DNA from: Streptomyces sp. SID8374
GTDB lineage: Bacteria; Actinomycetota; Actinomycetes; Streptomycetales; Streptomycetaceae
NCBI RefSeq assembly: GCF_009865135.1
Contig: NZ_WWGH01000002.1
Coordinates: 2,353,121 to 2,417,120, forward strand
Reading direction: 5' to 3'
DNA: 64,000 nt
Each line of letters opens with the position of its first letter. Position 1 is the first letter of the stretch. A program made the translations under genes and the position numbers. The notes beneath the pieces are model-generated. The model worked only from the letters and a program-made list of their open reading frames with translations. It was not told the origin of the DNA and ran no database searches. Below are positions 8,180-15,877 of this stretch, in pieces.

Positions 8180-9661
8180 ATGCCCCGTGCCCGCCGTGTG
8201 CTCGTCGTCGGCATCGACGGTGTACGCCTCGACACCCTCGCCCGTGTCGCCACCCCGCACCTCGACACCATCGCCGACGCCGGATTCCTGGCCCCCGTGA
8301 CGGTCGAGGAGTCCACCCCCACCATGTCCGGCCCGTGCTGGGCGACGATCGTCACCGGCGTGCGCGTCGCCAAACACGCCGTGTGGTCCAACGACTTCAG
8401 CGGCCACCGCCTCGGCGTCTTCCCGGACTTCACCACCCGCCTGGCCCGCCAGGACGGCCGCCGCACCTATGCCGCCGCGGCCTGGGAACCCCTGGTCACC
8501 GTGGCCGACGGCGGGCCGATGTTCCGCCGCCCCACCCGGCTCACCCACCACGCCCCGGCCGCCGACTCCCCGCAGGCCTGGGAGGACGCCGACGAGGCGA
8601 CCGTGCGCGACGCCGTCGCCGTCCTGACCCACGAGGACCCCGAGGCCTCCTTCGTCTACCTCGGCGCCCCCGACGAGACCGCCCACCACCTCGGCTGCGC
8701 AACGGCGTACGAGGAGTCCATCGCGGTGGCCGACCGCCGCCTGGGCCGCCTCCTCACCGCCCTGCGCACGCGCCCGACCTACGGGGAGGAGGCCTGGACC
8801 GTTCTCGTCGTCACCGACCACGGGCACCGGGACGAGGGCGGTCACGGCGGGGCGAGCGAGGCCGAACGCACGGCGTGGCTGGCCTGCGCGGGCCCGGACA
8901 TCACGGCGGGCGCCCGCCCGCTGCGTCCGGTCCGGCACGAGGACGTGGCCGCCCAGGTGTACGCGGCCCTGGACCGGACCCCCGACTCGCACTGGACCCT
9001 CGACGGCACCGCCGTACCGACCGTGCCGCAGGCCGTCCTCCTCGACATGGACGGCACGTTGGTGGACACCGAACCCCTGTGGCTCGAAGCCGTCCGCGAG
9101 GTCGCCGCCGCCCACGGCCACACCCTGACCGACGAGGAGGGCGCCGGAGTCCTCGGCCGCACCTGCGCCGACACGGCGGCCTGCCTGGCGACGCTCAGCC
9201 CACGGGCCGCAGGCAACCCGGCCCTGGAAGCCGACCTGGAGGACACGTTCCTCATGGCGGTCGAGAAGGGGGTACGGCTGCGCCCCGGAGCCCGCGACCT
9301 GCTGGAGCGGCTGGCCGACGGGAACATACCCGCGGCCCTGGTCTCGGCCTCCCCGCGCCGGGTCGTGGACGCGGTGCTCAAGACGCTGGGCGCCGAGGCG
9401 TTCCGTACGACGGTGGCGGACGGCGAGACGGACCGCTCCAAGCCCCACCCGGACCCGTACCTCGAAGCGGCCGCACGCCTCCACCTCCCGCCCGCTGCCT
9501 GCCTGGTGGTCGAGGACAGCCCCACCGGCATCGCGGCGGCCGAGGCGGCGGGCTGCCGGGTGGTGGCCGTGCCCTCCGCGACCCCGATCGACGCGGCCCC
9601 CGGCCGGAGGGTGCTCGGCGATCTCACGGCGCTGCTGGACACGTGGGGAGCACAGCCCTAG
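8180..9661 (+). CDS. Fusion: alkaline-phosphatase-superfamily phosphodiesterase + HAD phosphatase
   Basis: 493 residues, two catalytic domains in one chain. Residues 1 to about 275 resemble nucleotide pyrophosphatase/type I phosphodiesterase: VLVVGIDGVRLDTLARVATP supplies the first metal Asp, STPTMSGPCWATIVTGV the nucleophile Thr region, and VVTDHGHRDEGGHGG the Asp/His metal ligands. Residues about 285-493 are a HAD enzyme of the beta-phosphoglucomutase/phosphoglycolate phosphatase group: VLLDMDGTLVDTEPLWLE (nucleophile Asp), SASPRR (motif II), KPHPDPYLEAA (motif III Lys) and VVEDSPTGIAAAEAAGC (motif IV). There is no stop or frameshift between the domains. It follows the dehydrogenase by 59 bp and converges with the aldolase, overlapping it by four bases. 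Confidence 0.87.
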   Translation: MPRARRVLVVGIDGVRLDTLARVATPHLDTIADAGFLAPVTVEESTPTMSGPCWATIVTGVRVAKHAVWSNDFSGHRLGVFPDFTTRLARQDGRRTYAAAAWEPLVTVADGGPMFRRPTRLTHHAPAADSPQAWEDADEATVRDAVAVLTHEDPEASFVYLGAPDETAHHLGCATAYEESIAVADRRLGRLLTALRTRPTYGEEAWTVLVVTDHGHRDEGGHGGASEAERTAWLACAGPDITAGARPLRPVRHEDVAAQVYAALDRTPDSHWTLDGTAVPTVPQAVLLDMDGTLVDTEPLWLEAVREVAAAHGHTLTDEEGAGVLGRTCADTAACLATLSPRAAGNPALEADLEDTFLMAVEKGVRLRPGARDLLERLADGNIPAALVSASPRRVVDAVLKTLGAEAFRTTVADGETDRSKPHPDPYLEAAARLHLPPAACLVVEDSPTGIAAAEAAGCRVVAVPSATPIDAAPGRRVLGDLTALLDTWGAQP

Positions 9662-10527
9662 ACGGCGTTCGCGGCAGCCGCGGGCAGCACGGAGATCAGC
9701 CGGCTCACCGTCCGCGCCATCGCGTCCCGGCCCGGCGCTAGGTAGGCGCGGGGATCGACGCCCCGCTCGTCCTGCGCGAGGCGCTCCCGTATCGCGCCGG
9801 TCATCGCGATGTTCAGCGCGGTCCCGATGTTGACCTTGGCGATCCCTCCGGCGACGGCCCGCGCCAGCTCGTCGTCGGAGGCGCCGGACGAACCGTGCAG
9901 CACCAGCGGGACCGGCACCGTGGTACGGAGACGGGCCAGCAGGTCGTGGTCGATCCGGGCGTCGCGCGAGGTCATGGCGTGGGAGGTGCCGACCGCCACG
10001 GCCAGCGCGTCGACCCCGGTGGCGGCGACGAAGGCGAGCGCCTCCTCCGGGTCCGTACGGGCCCCGGGTGCGTGCGCGTCCAGCGGGGCCTCCCCGTTCT
10101 TGCCGCCGACCTGGCCGAGCTCGGCCTCCAGCCAGAGCCCCTCACCGTGCGCCCACACGACGGCGGCGCGGGTGGCCGCCAGGTTCTCCGCGTACGGCAG
10201 CCGGGCGGCGTCGAACATCGCCGAGCCGAACCCGCACTCCGCCGCCTGGTGCAGCAGCTCGGGGGAGTGGACGTGGTCGAGATGGAGGGCGACCGGAACG
10301 GCGGCCGCCCGGGCCGTCTCGTGCGCGGCGCGGGCCAGCGGGCGCAGCCGGCCGCCGTGGTACTTGACCGCGTTCTCGCTGATCTGGAGGATCACCGGCG
10401 CCCGTGCCGCCTCCGCTCCCTCCACGATCGCTTCCGCGTGCTCCAGGGTGATGACGTTGAACGCGGCGACCGCACCGCGCCGGGCTGCGGCGTCGGCGAT
10501 CAGTTCGCCGGTGGCGGCGATGGGCAT
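9658..10527 (-). CDS. Class II fructose/tagatose-bisphosphate-type aldolase
   Basis: 289 residues from ATG 10527; an upstream extension of the frame is Pro/Arg-rich shadow sequence. It shows the zinc-dependent class II aldolase pattern: GAVAAFNVITLEHAEAIVEG at the start, VALHLDHVHSPELLH with the metal His and catalytic Asp, VGTSHAMTSRDARIDHDLLA, LVLHGSSGASDDEL with a zinc His, and GIAKVNIGTALNIAMTGAI. It resembles the GatY/KbaY tagatose-bisphosphate aldolase group more than glycolytic Fba. With the SIS isomerase encoded just upstream it forms a two-gene operon, a pairing known from galactosamine/tagatose pathways. That would suit use of amino-sugar-containing polysaccharides released by the lyase; the link is inferred. 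Confidence 0.88.
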   Translation of the reverse strand: MPIAATGELIADAAARRGAVAAFNVITLEHAEAIVEGAEAARAPVILQISENAVKYHGGRLRPLARAAHETARAAAVPVALHLDHVHSPELLHQAAECGFGSAMFDAARLPYAENLAATRAAVVWAHGEGLWLEAELGQVGGKNGEAPLDAHAPGARTDPEEALAFVAATGVDALAVAVGTSHAMTSRDARIDHDLLARLRTTVPVPLVLHGSSGASDDELARAVAGGIAKVNIGTALNIAMTGAIRERLAQDERGVDPRAYLAPGRDAMARTVSRLISVLPAAAANAV

Positions 10528-10574
10528 GGCAACTCCGGGGTGAGAGGCCCTCGGGCGAGAGGCCGTCGGACGGT

Positions 10575-11459
10575 TCAGGCGGTGCTGAGGATGACCGAGC
10601 GCGTCAGATGGCGCGGCCGGTCCGGGTCGAGGCCGCGGGCGTCCGCGATCGCCAGCGCGAGCCGCTGCACCCGGACCAGCTCCGCCAGCGGGTCGAGTCC
10701 GCCGGCCACCCACCGGGCGCCGGTCGCGTGGACCTCGTCGGTCAGTCCGGCCGGTGCGTCGCCGAGCATCCAGGTGGCGGTGGAGCGGGTGGAGATGCTG
10801 ATCGGGCCGTGCCGGTACTCCATCGCCGGATACGCCTCGGTCCAGGCCAGCGCCGCCTCACGCATCTTCAGCGCCGCCTCGTTGGCAAGGCCTACGCTCC
10901 ACCCCTGCCCGAGGAAGGTGAACTGGGTGCACTCCACCAGACCGGCCGGCAGCGGCTCGGCGAGCGCGACCTGCGCGTCCTCCACCACCGCGTCGGTGTG
11001 CAGGCCCAGGTGGGCGCGGAGCAGGGTCAGCGCCGAGGTCGCGAACCGCGTCTGCACCACGGACTTCTCGTCGGCGAAGTCGAGGACCACCGTGTCGTCG
11101 GCCATCGCCGCCATGGGGGTGTCAGGGTCTCCGATGACCACGGTGCGCCGCGTGGTGCCCTTGGTCCGCGCGAGCAGTTCGAGGACCTCGGTCGTGGTGC
11201 CGGAGCGGCTCAGCGCCACGATCCGGTCGTAGCTGCGGCCGACAGGGAATTCCGACGCGGCGAAGGCGTCGGTCTCGCCCTGGCCGCTGCCCTCGCGGAG
11301 AGCCGCGTAGGCCTGGGCCATGAAGTACGAGGTGCCGCAGCCGACGACGGCGATGCGCTCACCGGCCGCCGGAAGCCGCCCCGCGAGCCCGTCGGCCATC
11401 CCCGCCGCCCGCTGCCAGCAGTCGGGCTGACTGGCCAGCTCCCGTGCCACATGCGTCAT
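10575..11459 (-). CDS. SIS-domain sugar isomerase/deaminase (AgaS/GlmS-isomerase-like)
   Basis: 294 residues from ATG 11459 with GGGGAGA as the ribosome site. There are two SIS folds. The first shows RIAVVGCGTSYFMAQAYAAL, then VGRSYDRIVALSRSGTTTEVL, the phospho-sugar-binding Ser/Thr loop. The second shows TFLGQGWSVGLANEAALKMRE and ATEAYPAMEYRHGPIS-like sequence (AYPAMEYRHGPISI), typical of glucosamine/galactosamine-6-phosphate isomerases. It likely isomerises or deaminates an amino-sugar phosphate, feeding the aldolase 47 bp downstream. A palindrome lies just upstream of it. Confidence 0.87.
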   Translation of the reverse strand: MTHVARELASQPDCWQRAAGMADGLAGRLPAAGERIAVVGCGTSYFMAQAYAALREGSGQGETDAFAASEFPVGRSYDRIVALSRSGTTTEVLELLARTKGTTRRTVVIGDPDTPMAAMADDTVVLDFADEKSVVQTRFATSALTLLRAHLGLHTDAVVEDAQVALAEPLPAGLVECTQFTFLGQGWSVGLANEAALKMREAALAWTEAYPAMEYRHGPISISTRSTATWMLGDAPAGLTDEVHATGARWVAGGLDPLAELVRVQRLALAIADARGLDPDRPRHLTRSVILSTA

Positions 11460-11481
11460 CTGATCTCCCCATCCACGCGTG

Positions 11482-11519
11482 ATGCTCGAAGCTGCATATT
11501 AGGCCCGAGTTTCGAGCAT
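11482..11519. promoter_or_regulatory. Inverted repeat upstream of the SIS-isomerase operon
   Basis: Perfect nine-base arms ATGCTCGAA (11482-11490) and TTCGAGCAT (11511-11519) are separated by 20 bp, starting 22 bp upstream of the SIS gene. This is a likely operator of a DeoR- or GntR-type regulator. It does not match the operator-like sites at 2357 and 3637. Confidence 0.45.
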
Positions 11520-11564
11520 TATCAAGCAGTGAGGGGTGCTGGGGTACGCGACGGGAACACGGAA

Positions 11565-11593
11565 AAGCCCCCCGGGTGCGGACCGGGGGGCTT
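11565..11593 (-). terminator. Intrinsic terminator after the helicase gene
   Basis: Eleven-base arms AAGCCCCCCGG (11565-11575) and CCGGGGGGCTT (11583-11593). Read on the minus strand the stem is followed by TTTT. It lies about 30 bp beyond the helicase stop. Confidence 0.75.
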
Positions 11594-11621
11594 CGGCGAA
11601 CGGGAAGGTGGCGGGCGGCGG

Positions 11622-13853
11622 TCAGCGCAGGGCCGGGGGCAGCGCCTCCCGGTGGACGATGCCCAGCCGCTGGGTGGCGCGGGTCAGCGCCACGTACAGG
11701 TCGCTCGTCCCGTACCGGCCGGGCTCCACCACCAGCACATGGTCGAACTCCAGCCCCTTGGCCTGGCGCGGGTCGAGAAGCACCACCGACCGTGTGAGGT
11801 CGGGCTCGGCCCCCGCCGTGACCTCGTCCAGGGGCGCGGCGATCTCCTCGTGCAGCTCGCGCGGGGCGATCACCGCGAGCCGGCCCTCCTCGGGCGTCAG
11901 CTCGTCGACGGCCTTCGCCACCGCACCCGCCAGATCCTCACCGGCCTCCCGCACCCACGGCTTCTCACCGGTGGAGCGCACCGAACCGGGCGCCACGAAG
12001 GAGGGGCTGCGCTCCCGTACGACGCGGGCGGCCAGCTCCATGATCTCGGCGGGCGTACGGTAGTTGACCCCGAGCGTCACATGCTCGAAGCGGTCACCGA
12101 CGTACGGTTCGAGGATCTTCTCCCACGAACCGACCCCGGCCTCCTCGGACGTCTGGGCGGGGTCGCCGACCAGGGTCAGCGAACGGGTCGGCGAGCGCCG
12201 CATCAGCAGCCGCCACGCCATCGGCGACAGCTCCTGCGCCTCGTCCACGATGATGTGCCCGAACGCCCAGGTCCGGTCGGCGGCCGCCCGCTCGGCCGCA
12301 CTGCGGTGGTCGATCTCCTCGTGCCGCTCCGCCATGCGCTCGGCGTCGATGATGTCGTGGGCGGCGAGGACCTCGGACTCCTCGTCCTCGAACTCGTACG
12401 TCTCCGAACCCCGCGACAGCTCCAACAGCCCCTGCGCATAGGCGATCCGCTCCTGGCGCTCGGCCTCGGCGGCGGCCCGCGCGGCACTGTCGTCGGCCCC
12501 GAGCAGCTCGGCCGCCTCGTCCAGCAGCGGAACATCGGCGGGCGTCGACTCCCCGCCGGGCTCCCGCCGCAGGGCATCGGCGTCCTCGGCCGCCAGATAC
12601 ACGGGCTCGGCCAGGTAGGAGGCGAGGAACCCCTGCGGGGTGAGCGTCGGCCACAGCGTCTCGATGGCCTCGTGCACCTCCGGGCTCATGGCGACGGCCT
12701 TGCCGAGCTGCGCGATGTCGTCCGGCCCGAGGAAGTTGGGCCCGCCGTACGGGTCGGCGCCGATGCGCTCGGTGAGCTGCTCGGTGAGGGCGTCGATGAT
12801 CCGGAAGGCGAAGTGCGGGCGGGCGAGGTTGTGCGGCAGCAGGGTGTCCCGGGCCGCCTGCCGGGCCTCGTACGCGATCTCCCAGTCCAGGACGAGGTCC
12901 CCGTCGTCGTGCGGGATGACCAACGGGGCGCCGGGCTCGGGCAGTTGCTGCCGGTCGCGGACGGCGAGGGCGAGCGCCTCGGCCATCTCCGCACCGCCCT
13001 TGACGGCGGCCGCACGGGGCGTGTCGGTGCCGGTGGCGTGGACGCCGGGGAAGAGCTCGGCCTGCGTGGCGAGCAGCACGCCGGTCTCACCCAGCGCGGG
13101 CAGCACCTCCGCGATGTACCGCAGGAAGGCCGGGTTGGGCCCCACGATCAGCACCGCCCGCTTGGCCAGCACCTCGCGGTGCTCGTACAGCAGGAACGCG
13201 GCCCGGTGCAGCGCGACCGCCGTCTTCCCGGTGCCGGGCCCGCCCTCGACGACGAGGACACCGCGGTGCGGGGCGCGGATGATGCGGTCCTGCTCCGCCT
13301 GGATGGTCCGCACGATGTCACCCATACGGCCGGTCCGCGCCGAATTCAGCGCGGAGAGCAGAACGGCGTCGCCGTTGGGGTCCTCGAACCCTGTGCGGTC
13401 GTCGTCCCCGAGATCCAGGATCTCGTCGTGGAGCTCGGTGACCGTACGCCCCTCGGTGGTGATGTGCCGACGCCGCCGCAGCCCCATCGGCACATGTCCG
13501 GTCGCGAGATAGAAAGGCCGGGCGACCGGCGCGCGCCAGTCGATCAGAAGGGGCGTGCGCTCGGTGTCGTCCTCGCGGATCCCGATGCGCCCGATATGGT
13601 GCGCGGCGCCGTCGCAAAGGTCGATACGCCCGAAACACAGTGAGCCGTCCACCGCGTTCAGCGCGGCGAGCAGCCCCGACCGCTCCGCGACGAGCACATC
13701 ACGTTCGAGCTTGGCCTGGAGCCCGGTCCCGACCGGCGTCAGCGCCTCCTCGACGCGCCGGGCCGTGACCCCGCGCAGCTCGTCGACGCGCGCGTGCACA
13801 CGGTCGATGAATTCCTGCTCTTCCCGCAATTCGACGGCTTCCCGGTTTGACAA
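11622..13853 (-). CDS. HelD/HelR-family superfamily 1 helicase-like ATPase (RNA polymerase recycling/protection)
   Basis: 743 residues if translation starts at TTG 13853, which has GGGAG five bases upstream. The open frame continues further up through AT-rich non-coding-like sequence. Residues about 1-60 are a charged, helical N-terminus (AVELREEQEFIDRVHARVDE), as in HelD proteins. Walker A is VEGGPGTGKTAVALHRAAFL; Walker B and following are HIIVDEAQELSPMAWRLLMR, then SLTLVGDPAQTSEEAG. Motif VI lies near the C-terminus (DLYVALTRATQRLGIVHRE). HelD-type proteins bind RNA polymerase and release stalled complexes. The Streptomyces HelR branch protects against rifamycins, but branch membership is not decided here. 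Confidence 0.85.
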   Translation of the reverse strand: MSNREAVELREEQEFIDRVHARVDELRGVTARRVEEALTPVGTGLQAKLERDVLVAERSGLLAALNAVDGSLCFGRIDLCDGAAHHIGRIGIREDDTERTPLLIDWRAPVARPFYLATGHVPMGLRRRRHITTEGRTVTELHDEILDLGDDDRTGFEDPNGDAVLLSALNSARTGRMGDIVRTIQAEQDRIIRAPHRGVLVVEGGPGTGKTAVALHRAAFLLYEHREVLAKRAVLIVGPNPAFLRYIAEVLPALGETGVLLATQAELFPGVHATGTDTPRAAAVKGGAEMAEALALAVRDRQQLPEPGAPLVIPHDDGDLVLDWEIAYEARQAARDTLLPHNLARPHFAFRIIDALTEQLTERIGADPYGGPNFLGPDDIAQLGKAVAMSPEVHEAIETLWPTLTPQGFLASYLAEPVYLAAEDADALRREPGGESTPADVPLLDEAAELLGADDSAARAAAEAERQERIAYAQGLLELSRGSETYEFEDEESEVLAAHDIIDAERMAERHEEIDHRSAAERAAADRTWAFGHIIVDEAQELSPMAWRLLMRRSPTRSLTLVGDPAQTSEEAGVGSWEKILEPYVGDRFEHVTLGVNYRTPAEIMELAARVVRERSPSFVAPGSVRSTGEKPWVREAGEDLAGAVAKAVDELTPEEGRLAVIAPRELHEEIAAPLDEVTAGAEPDLTRSVVLLDPRQAKGLEFDHVLVVEPGRYGTSDLYVALTRATQRLGIVHREALPPALR

Positions 13854-14136
13854 AACGGCTCCCTGCCGGATATGGTTCTTCTTATAAGGCCTCCGAGTGG
13901 GGCCTTTCTGCATGAACATAGAAAAATCAAATATACGCGGCGAAAACCCTGGTACGCAATTGCGGACCGGGGATTTTTTTGCGGCGAGGGTGGTCCCCTC
14001 GGGGCCGGACAGGGGGGTGCGCCCGTCCAGGTGTATTGCCCCTGGCATGTGCGTGTCCGTCCCGTCACCGGCCCCCTCGTGCGTAACGGTTAGGGCTCCG
14101 CACCATCCGTTACGCAGTTGCTGAGAAGGAGCACCC
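13854..14136. other. AT-rich divergent intergenic region with a hairpin
   Basis: 283 bp between the helicase and the small secreted protein, clearly AT-richer than its surroundings (13910-13980). AAGGCC (13886-13891) and GGCCTT (13901-13906) can pair in the helicase leader and could act as a regulatory hairpin. I looked for a rifamycin-associated element here and could not recognise a convincing copy. Confidence 0.4.
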
Positions 14137-14391
14137 ATGCTTCGTCGTATCGCCATCACTCTCGCGACCGTCGCCGCGGCCGGCCTCGTGGCGGCCACGC
14201 CCGCCGTCGCCGACGGCGGCTGGGAGGCCGGCAAGGTCGCCGCCGGCTACCAGGCGATCGAAGGGCACCGCGGCCACGCCGAGTACACCAACCTCGGTGG
14301 CCCGTACGGCATCACCTACGCCGAGGAGAGCCGCCAGCACTTCGGGGCCGAGCGCGGCTACCTCTACGGCGAGTACCTGCAGGGCCACTGA
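14137..14391 (+). CDS. Small secreted protein of unknown function
   Basis: 84 residues with a strong ribosome site (GAGAAGGAG). The N-terminus is a clean Sec signal (RRIAITLATVAAAGLVAATP, with AVA-D as cleavage site), leaving a mature peptide of about 58 residues. That peptide is Gly/Tyr/His-rich (GWEAGKVAAGYQAIEGHRGH; ESRQHFGAERGYLYGEYLQG) and has no cysteines. I do not recognise the family. A long GC-rich hairpin 11 bp after the stop ends the transcript. It stands alone and is divergent from the helicase. Confidence 0.75.
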   Translation: MLRRIAITLATVAAAGLVAATPAVADGGWEAGKVAAGYQAIEGHRGHAEYTNLGGPYGITYAEESRQHFGAERGYLYGEYLQGH

Positions 14392-14402
14392 CCTCCAGCG
14401 GT

Positions 14403-14438
14403 GAACAGGGCCCGCCCCCTCGGGGGCGGGCCCTGTTC
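14403..14438. terminator. Bidirectional terminator between convergent genes
   Basis: Seventeen-base perfect arms, 14403-14419 (GAACAGGGCCCGCCCCC) and 14422-14438, form a very strong stem followed by CTGTCTTC. It serves the small secreted gene on plus and probably the convergent oxidase-like gene on minus. Confidence 0.8.
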
Positions 14439-14469
14439 CTGTCTTCGTTCCCGTCGCCGGGCCGACGGC

Positions 14470-14898
14470 TCAGGACTCGCCGAGGTCCGAACTCAGCCAG
14501 CGCTGCGGCCGCATGTGGATGACCACCTGCTCGCCGTGCTCCTTCCACGCGAACTCGACGTACGCCTCGACCTTCTCCGCCGGCAGATAGCGCGACGAGA
14601 TCTCCACCAGCTGCTCACGGGTGGCGGGCCGCGTCGCGACGACCGGTCCCTCGACGGACACATAGCGGACGGTCGGCGCGACCCGGTCGACCATCAGCGA
14701 GAACCGCCCCGCCGCGCCGATCAGTTGCCCCTTGCGGGAGTCGCGCCCCGTCATGATCCAGATGTCACCGCCGGGCTCGTACTGGTACCAGATCGGCACG
14801 GTGAGCGGGGCCCGTCCCTCCTCCGCCGAGTCCACGGCCAGCGCGGCGACATGAGGTTCGGCCAGGAACTGTTCACGCTCGTCACGGGTCAGAGCCAC
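14470..14898 (-). CDS. Pyridoxamine 5'-phosphate oxidase-like (split beta-barrel) flavin protein
   Basis: 142 residues from GTG 14898 with GGAGGAG as the ribosome site. The fold signature is that of small FMN/F420-binding PPOX proteins: LAEPHVAALAVDSAEEGR, then PLTVPIWYQYEPGGDIWIMT, RFSLMVDRVAPTVRYVSVEG and the closing MRPQRWLSSDLGES. It would bind FMN or F420 and reduce a small substrate, or act as a heme/flavin-utilising protein; sequence alone does not say which. It is a single-gene unit ending at the shared terminator. Confidence 0.82.
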   Translation of the reverse strand: MALTRDEREQFLAEPHVAALAVDSAEEGRAPLTVPIWYQYEPGGDIWIMTGRDSRKGQLIGAAGRFSLMVDRVAPTVRYVSVEGPVVATRPATREQLVEISSRYLPAEKVEAYVEFAWKEHGEQVVIHMRPQRWLSSDLGES

Positions 14899-14962
14899 AG
14901 GTACTCCTCCATCGACTGGATGTCCTGCGCCCAGAATGCCGCAGCCCGTCCCCGGCCGCCGG

Positions 14963-15877
14963 TCAGACATCCTGGCGTCTGCGGAGCTCCTCCACCGCGA
15001 CCCTGGCCACCGCGCCGATCACGGCGTCCGCGCGCGGGAGCTTCTTGTCGGCACGGGCGGCCTGGGTGAAGACCACGGCCGTGTAGCGGCTGCCGTCCGC
15101 GAGTTCCACCACCCCCGCCTCGTGGCGCATGGAGCCGAACGTGCCGGTCTTGCCGTAGACGGTGACATCGTCGTACGGGAATCCGGAGGCGAGGCGGTGC
15201 GTCCACGGCTGGGTACCCATCGCGGCCCGCATGAAGGAGCAGCTCTCGGGCGAGGCGGCCTCGTCCGTCCAGATCGCCCGGAGCAGCCGGGCGATCTCGG
15301 CCGGGGTGGAGGACGCCTTGTACGCGGGGTCGTAGACGTCCGGCGGTACGACGGCGTCGTTGTCCGAGACCCGGGCCATGGCGGCGTCCAGCGACCCGGC
15401 GCCCGTCTCGGCGACCAGCCGGTCGAACGTCCCGACGACGCCGCCGTGGATCCGGGTGTGCGGCAGACCGAGCTCGGCGCACACCCCGTCGACGACATCG
15501 GCGCCGACCGTACGCAGCACGGCGTGGGCCGCCGTGTTGTCGGAGACACTCATCATCTGCACCACCAGATCGCGCAGCGACATCGTGACCGGGTCGCGCA
15601 GGATCGACAGCCCCGTGGGGCCGGGCACCCGGTCGGCGGCCTCCAGCGTGAGCCGGTGGAGCGGGTCGACCCGCCCCGCGTCGGCCAGCCGCCAGAAGGC
15701 GGTCATCAGCGGCACCTTGTAGACGGAGCCCATCGGCACCTGCTCGTCCGGGTCGATGACCACGCGGGCCGACGGGTGCTCTAGCTCCGCCACATGAAGC
15801 CAGCCCCGGACACCCGCGTCGTCGAACAGGGCGCGGATGGCCGCTTCCACCCCGCCGCCGCGCCGTGAGCCGTTCAC
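14963..15877 (-). CDS. Class A beta-lactamase-fold serine hydrolase (no omega-loop Glu seen)
   Basis: 304 residues; its GTG start at 15877 overlaps the stop (TGA) of the LysR gene, so the two are coupled. It has the three active-site boxes of the penicillin-binding fold: MGSVYKVPLM (SxxK), MSVSDNTAAHAVL (SDN) and VTVYGKTGTFGSMRHE (KTG). No signal peptide is visible, and the E-x-x-L-N omega-loop motif of true class A beta-lactamases is not recognisable (the region reads DNDAVVPPDVYDPAYKASST). It may therefore be a cytoplasmic esterase/peptidase or a slow beta-lactam hydrolase rather than an efficient resistance enzyme. Confidence 0.8.
   Translation of the reverse strand: MNGSRRGGGVEAAIRALFDDAGVRGWLHVAELEHPSARVVIDPDEQVPMGSVYKVPLMTAFWRLADAGRVDPLHRLTLEAADRVPGPTGLSILRDPVTMSLRDLVVQMMSVSDNTAAHAVLRTVGADVVDGVCAELGLPHTRIHGGVVGTFDRLVAETGAGSLDAAMARVSDNDAVVPPDVYDPAYKASSTPAEIARLLRAIWTDEAASPESCSFMRAAMGTQPWTHRLASGFPYDDVTVYGKTGTFGSMRHEAGVVELADGSRYTAVVFTQAARADKKLPRADAVIGAVARVAVEELRRRQDV

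Noticed and set aside
13854..14000. Rifamycin-associated element upstream of the HelD/HelR-like gene
   Set aside because: I expected a GC-rich palindrome with a CTTG...CAAG core; only AAGGCC...GGCCTT is present, so the element is not claimed.
14889..15870. Read-through of the LysR frame into a 624-residue protein
   Set aside because: After the frameshift at about 16010 the sequence is Arg/Gly-rich nonsense antisense to nothing conserved; the real downstream gene is the serine hydrolase in another frame.
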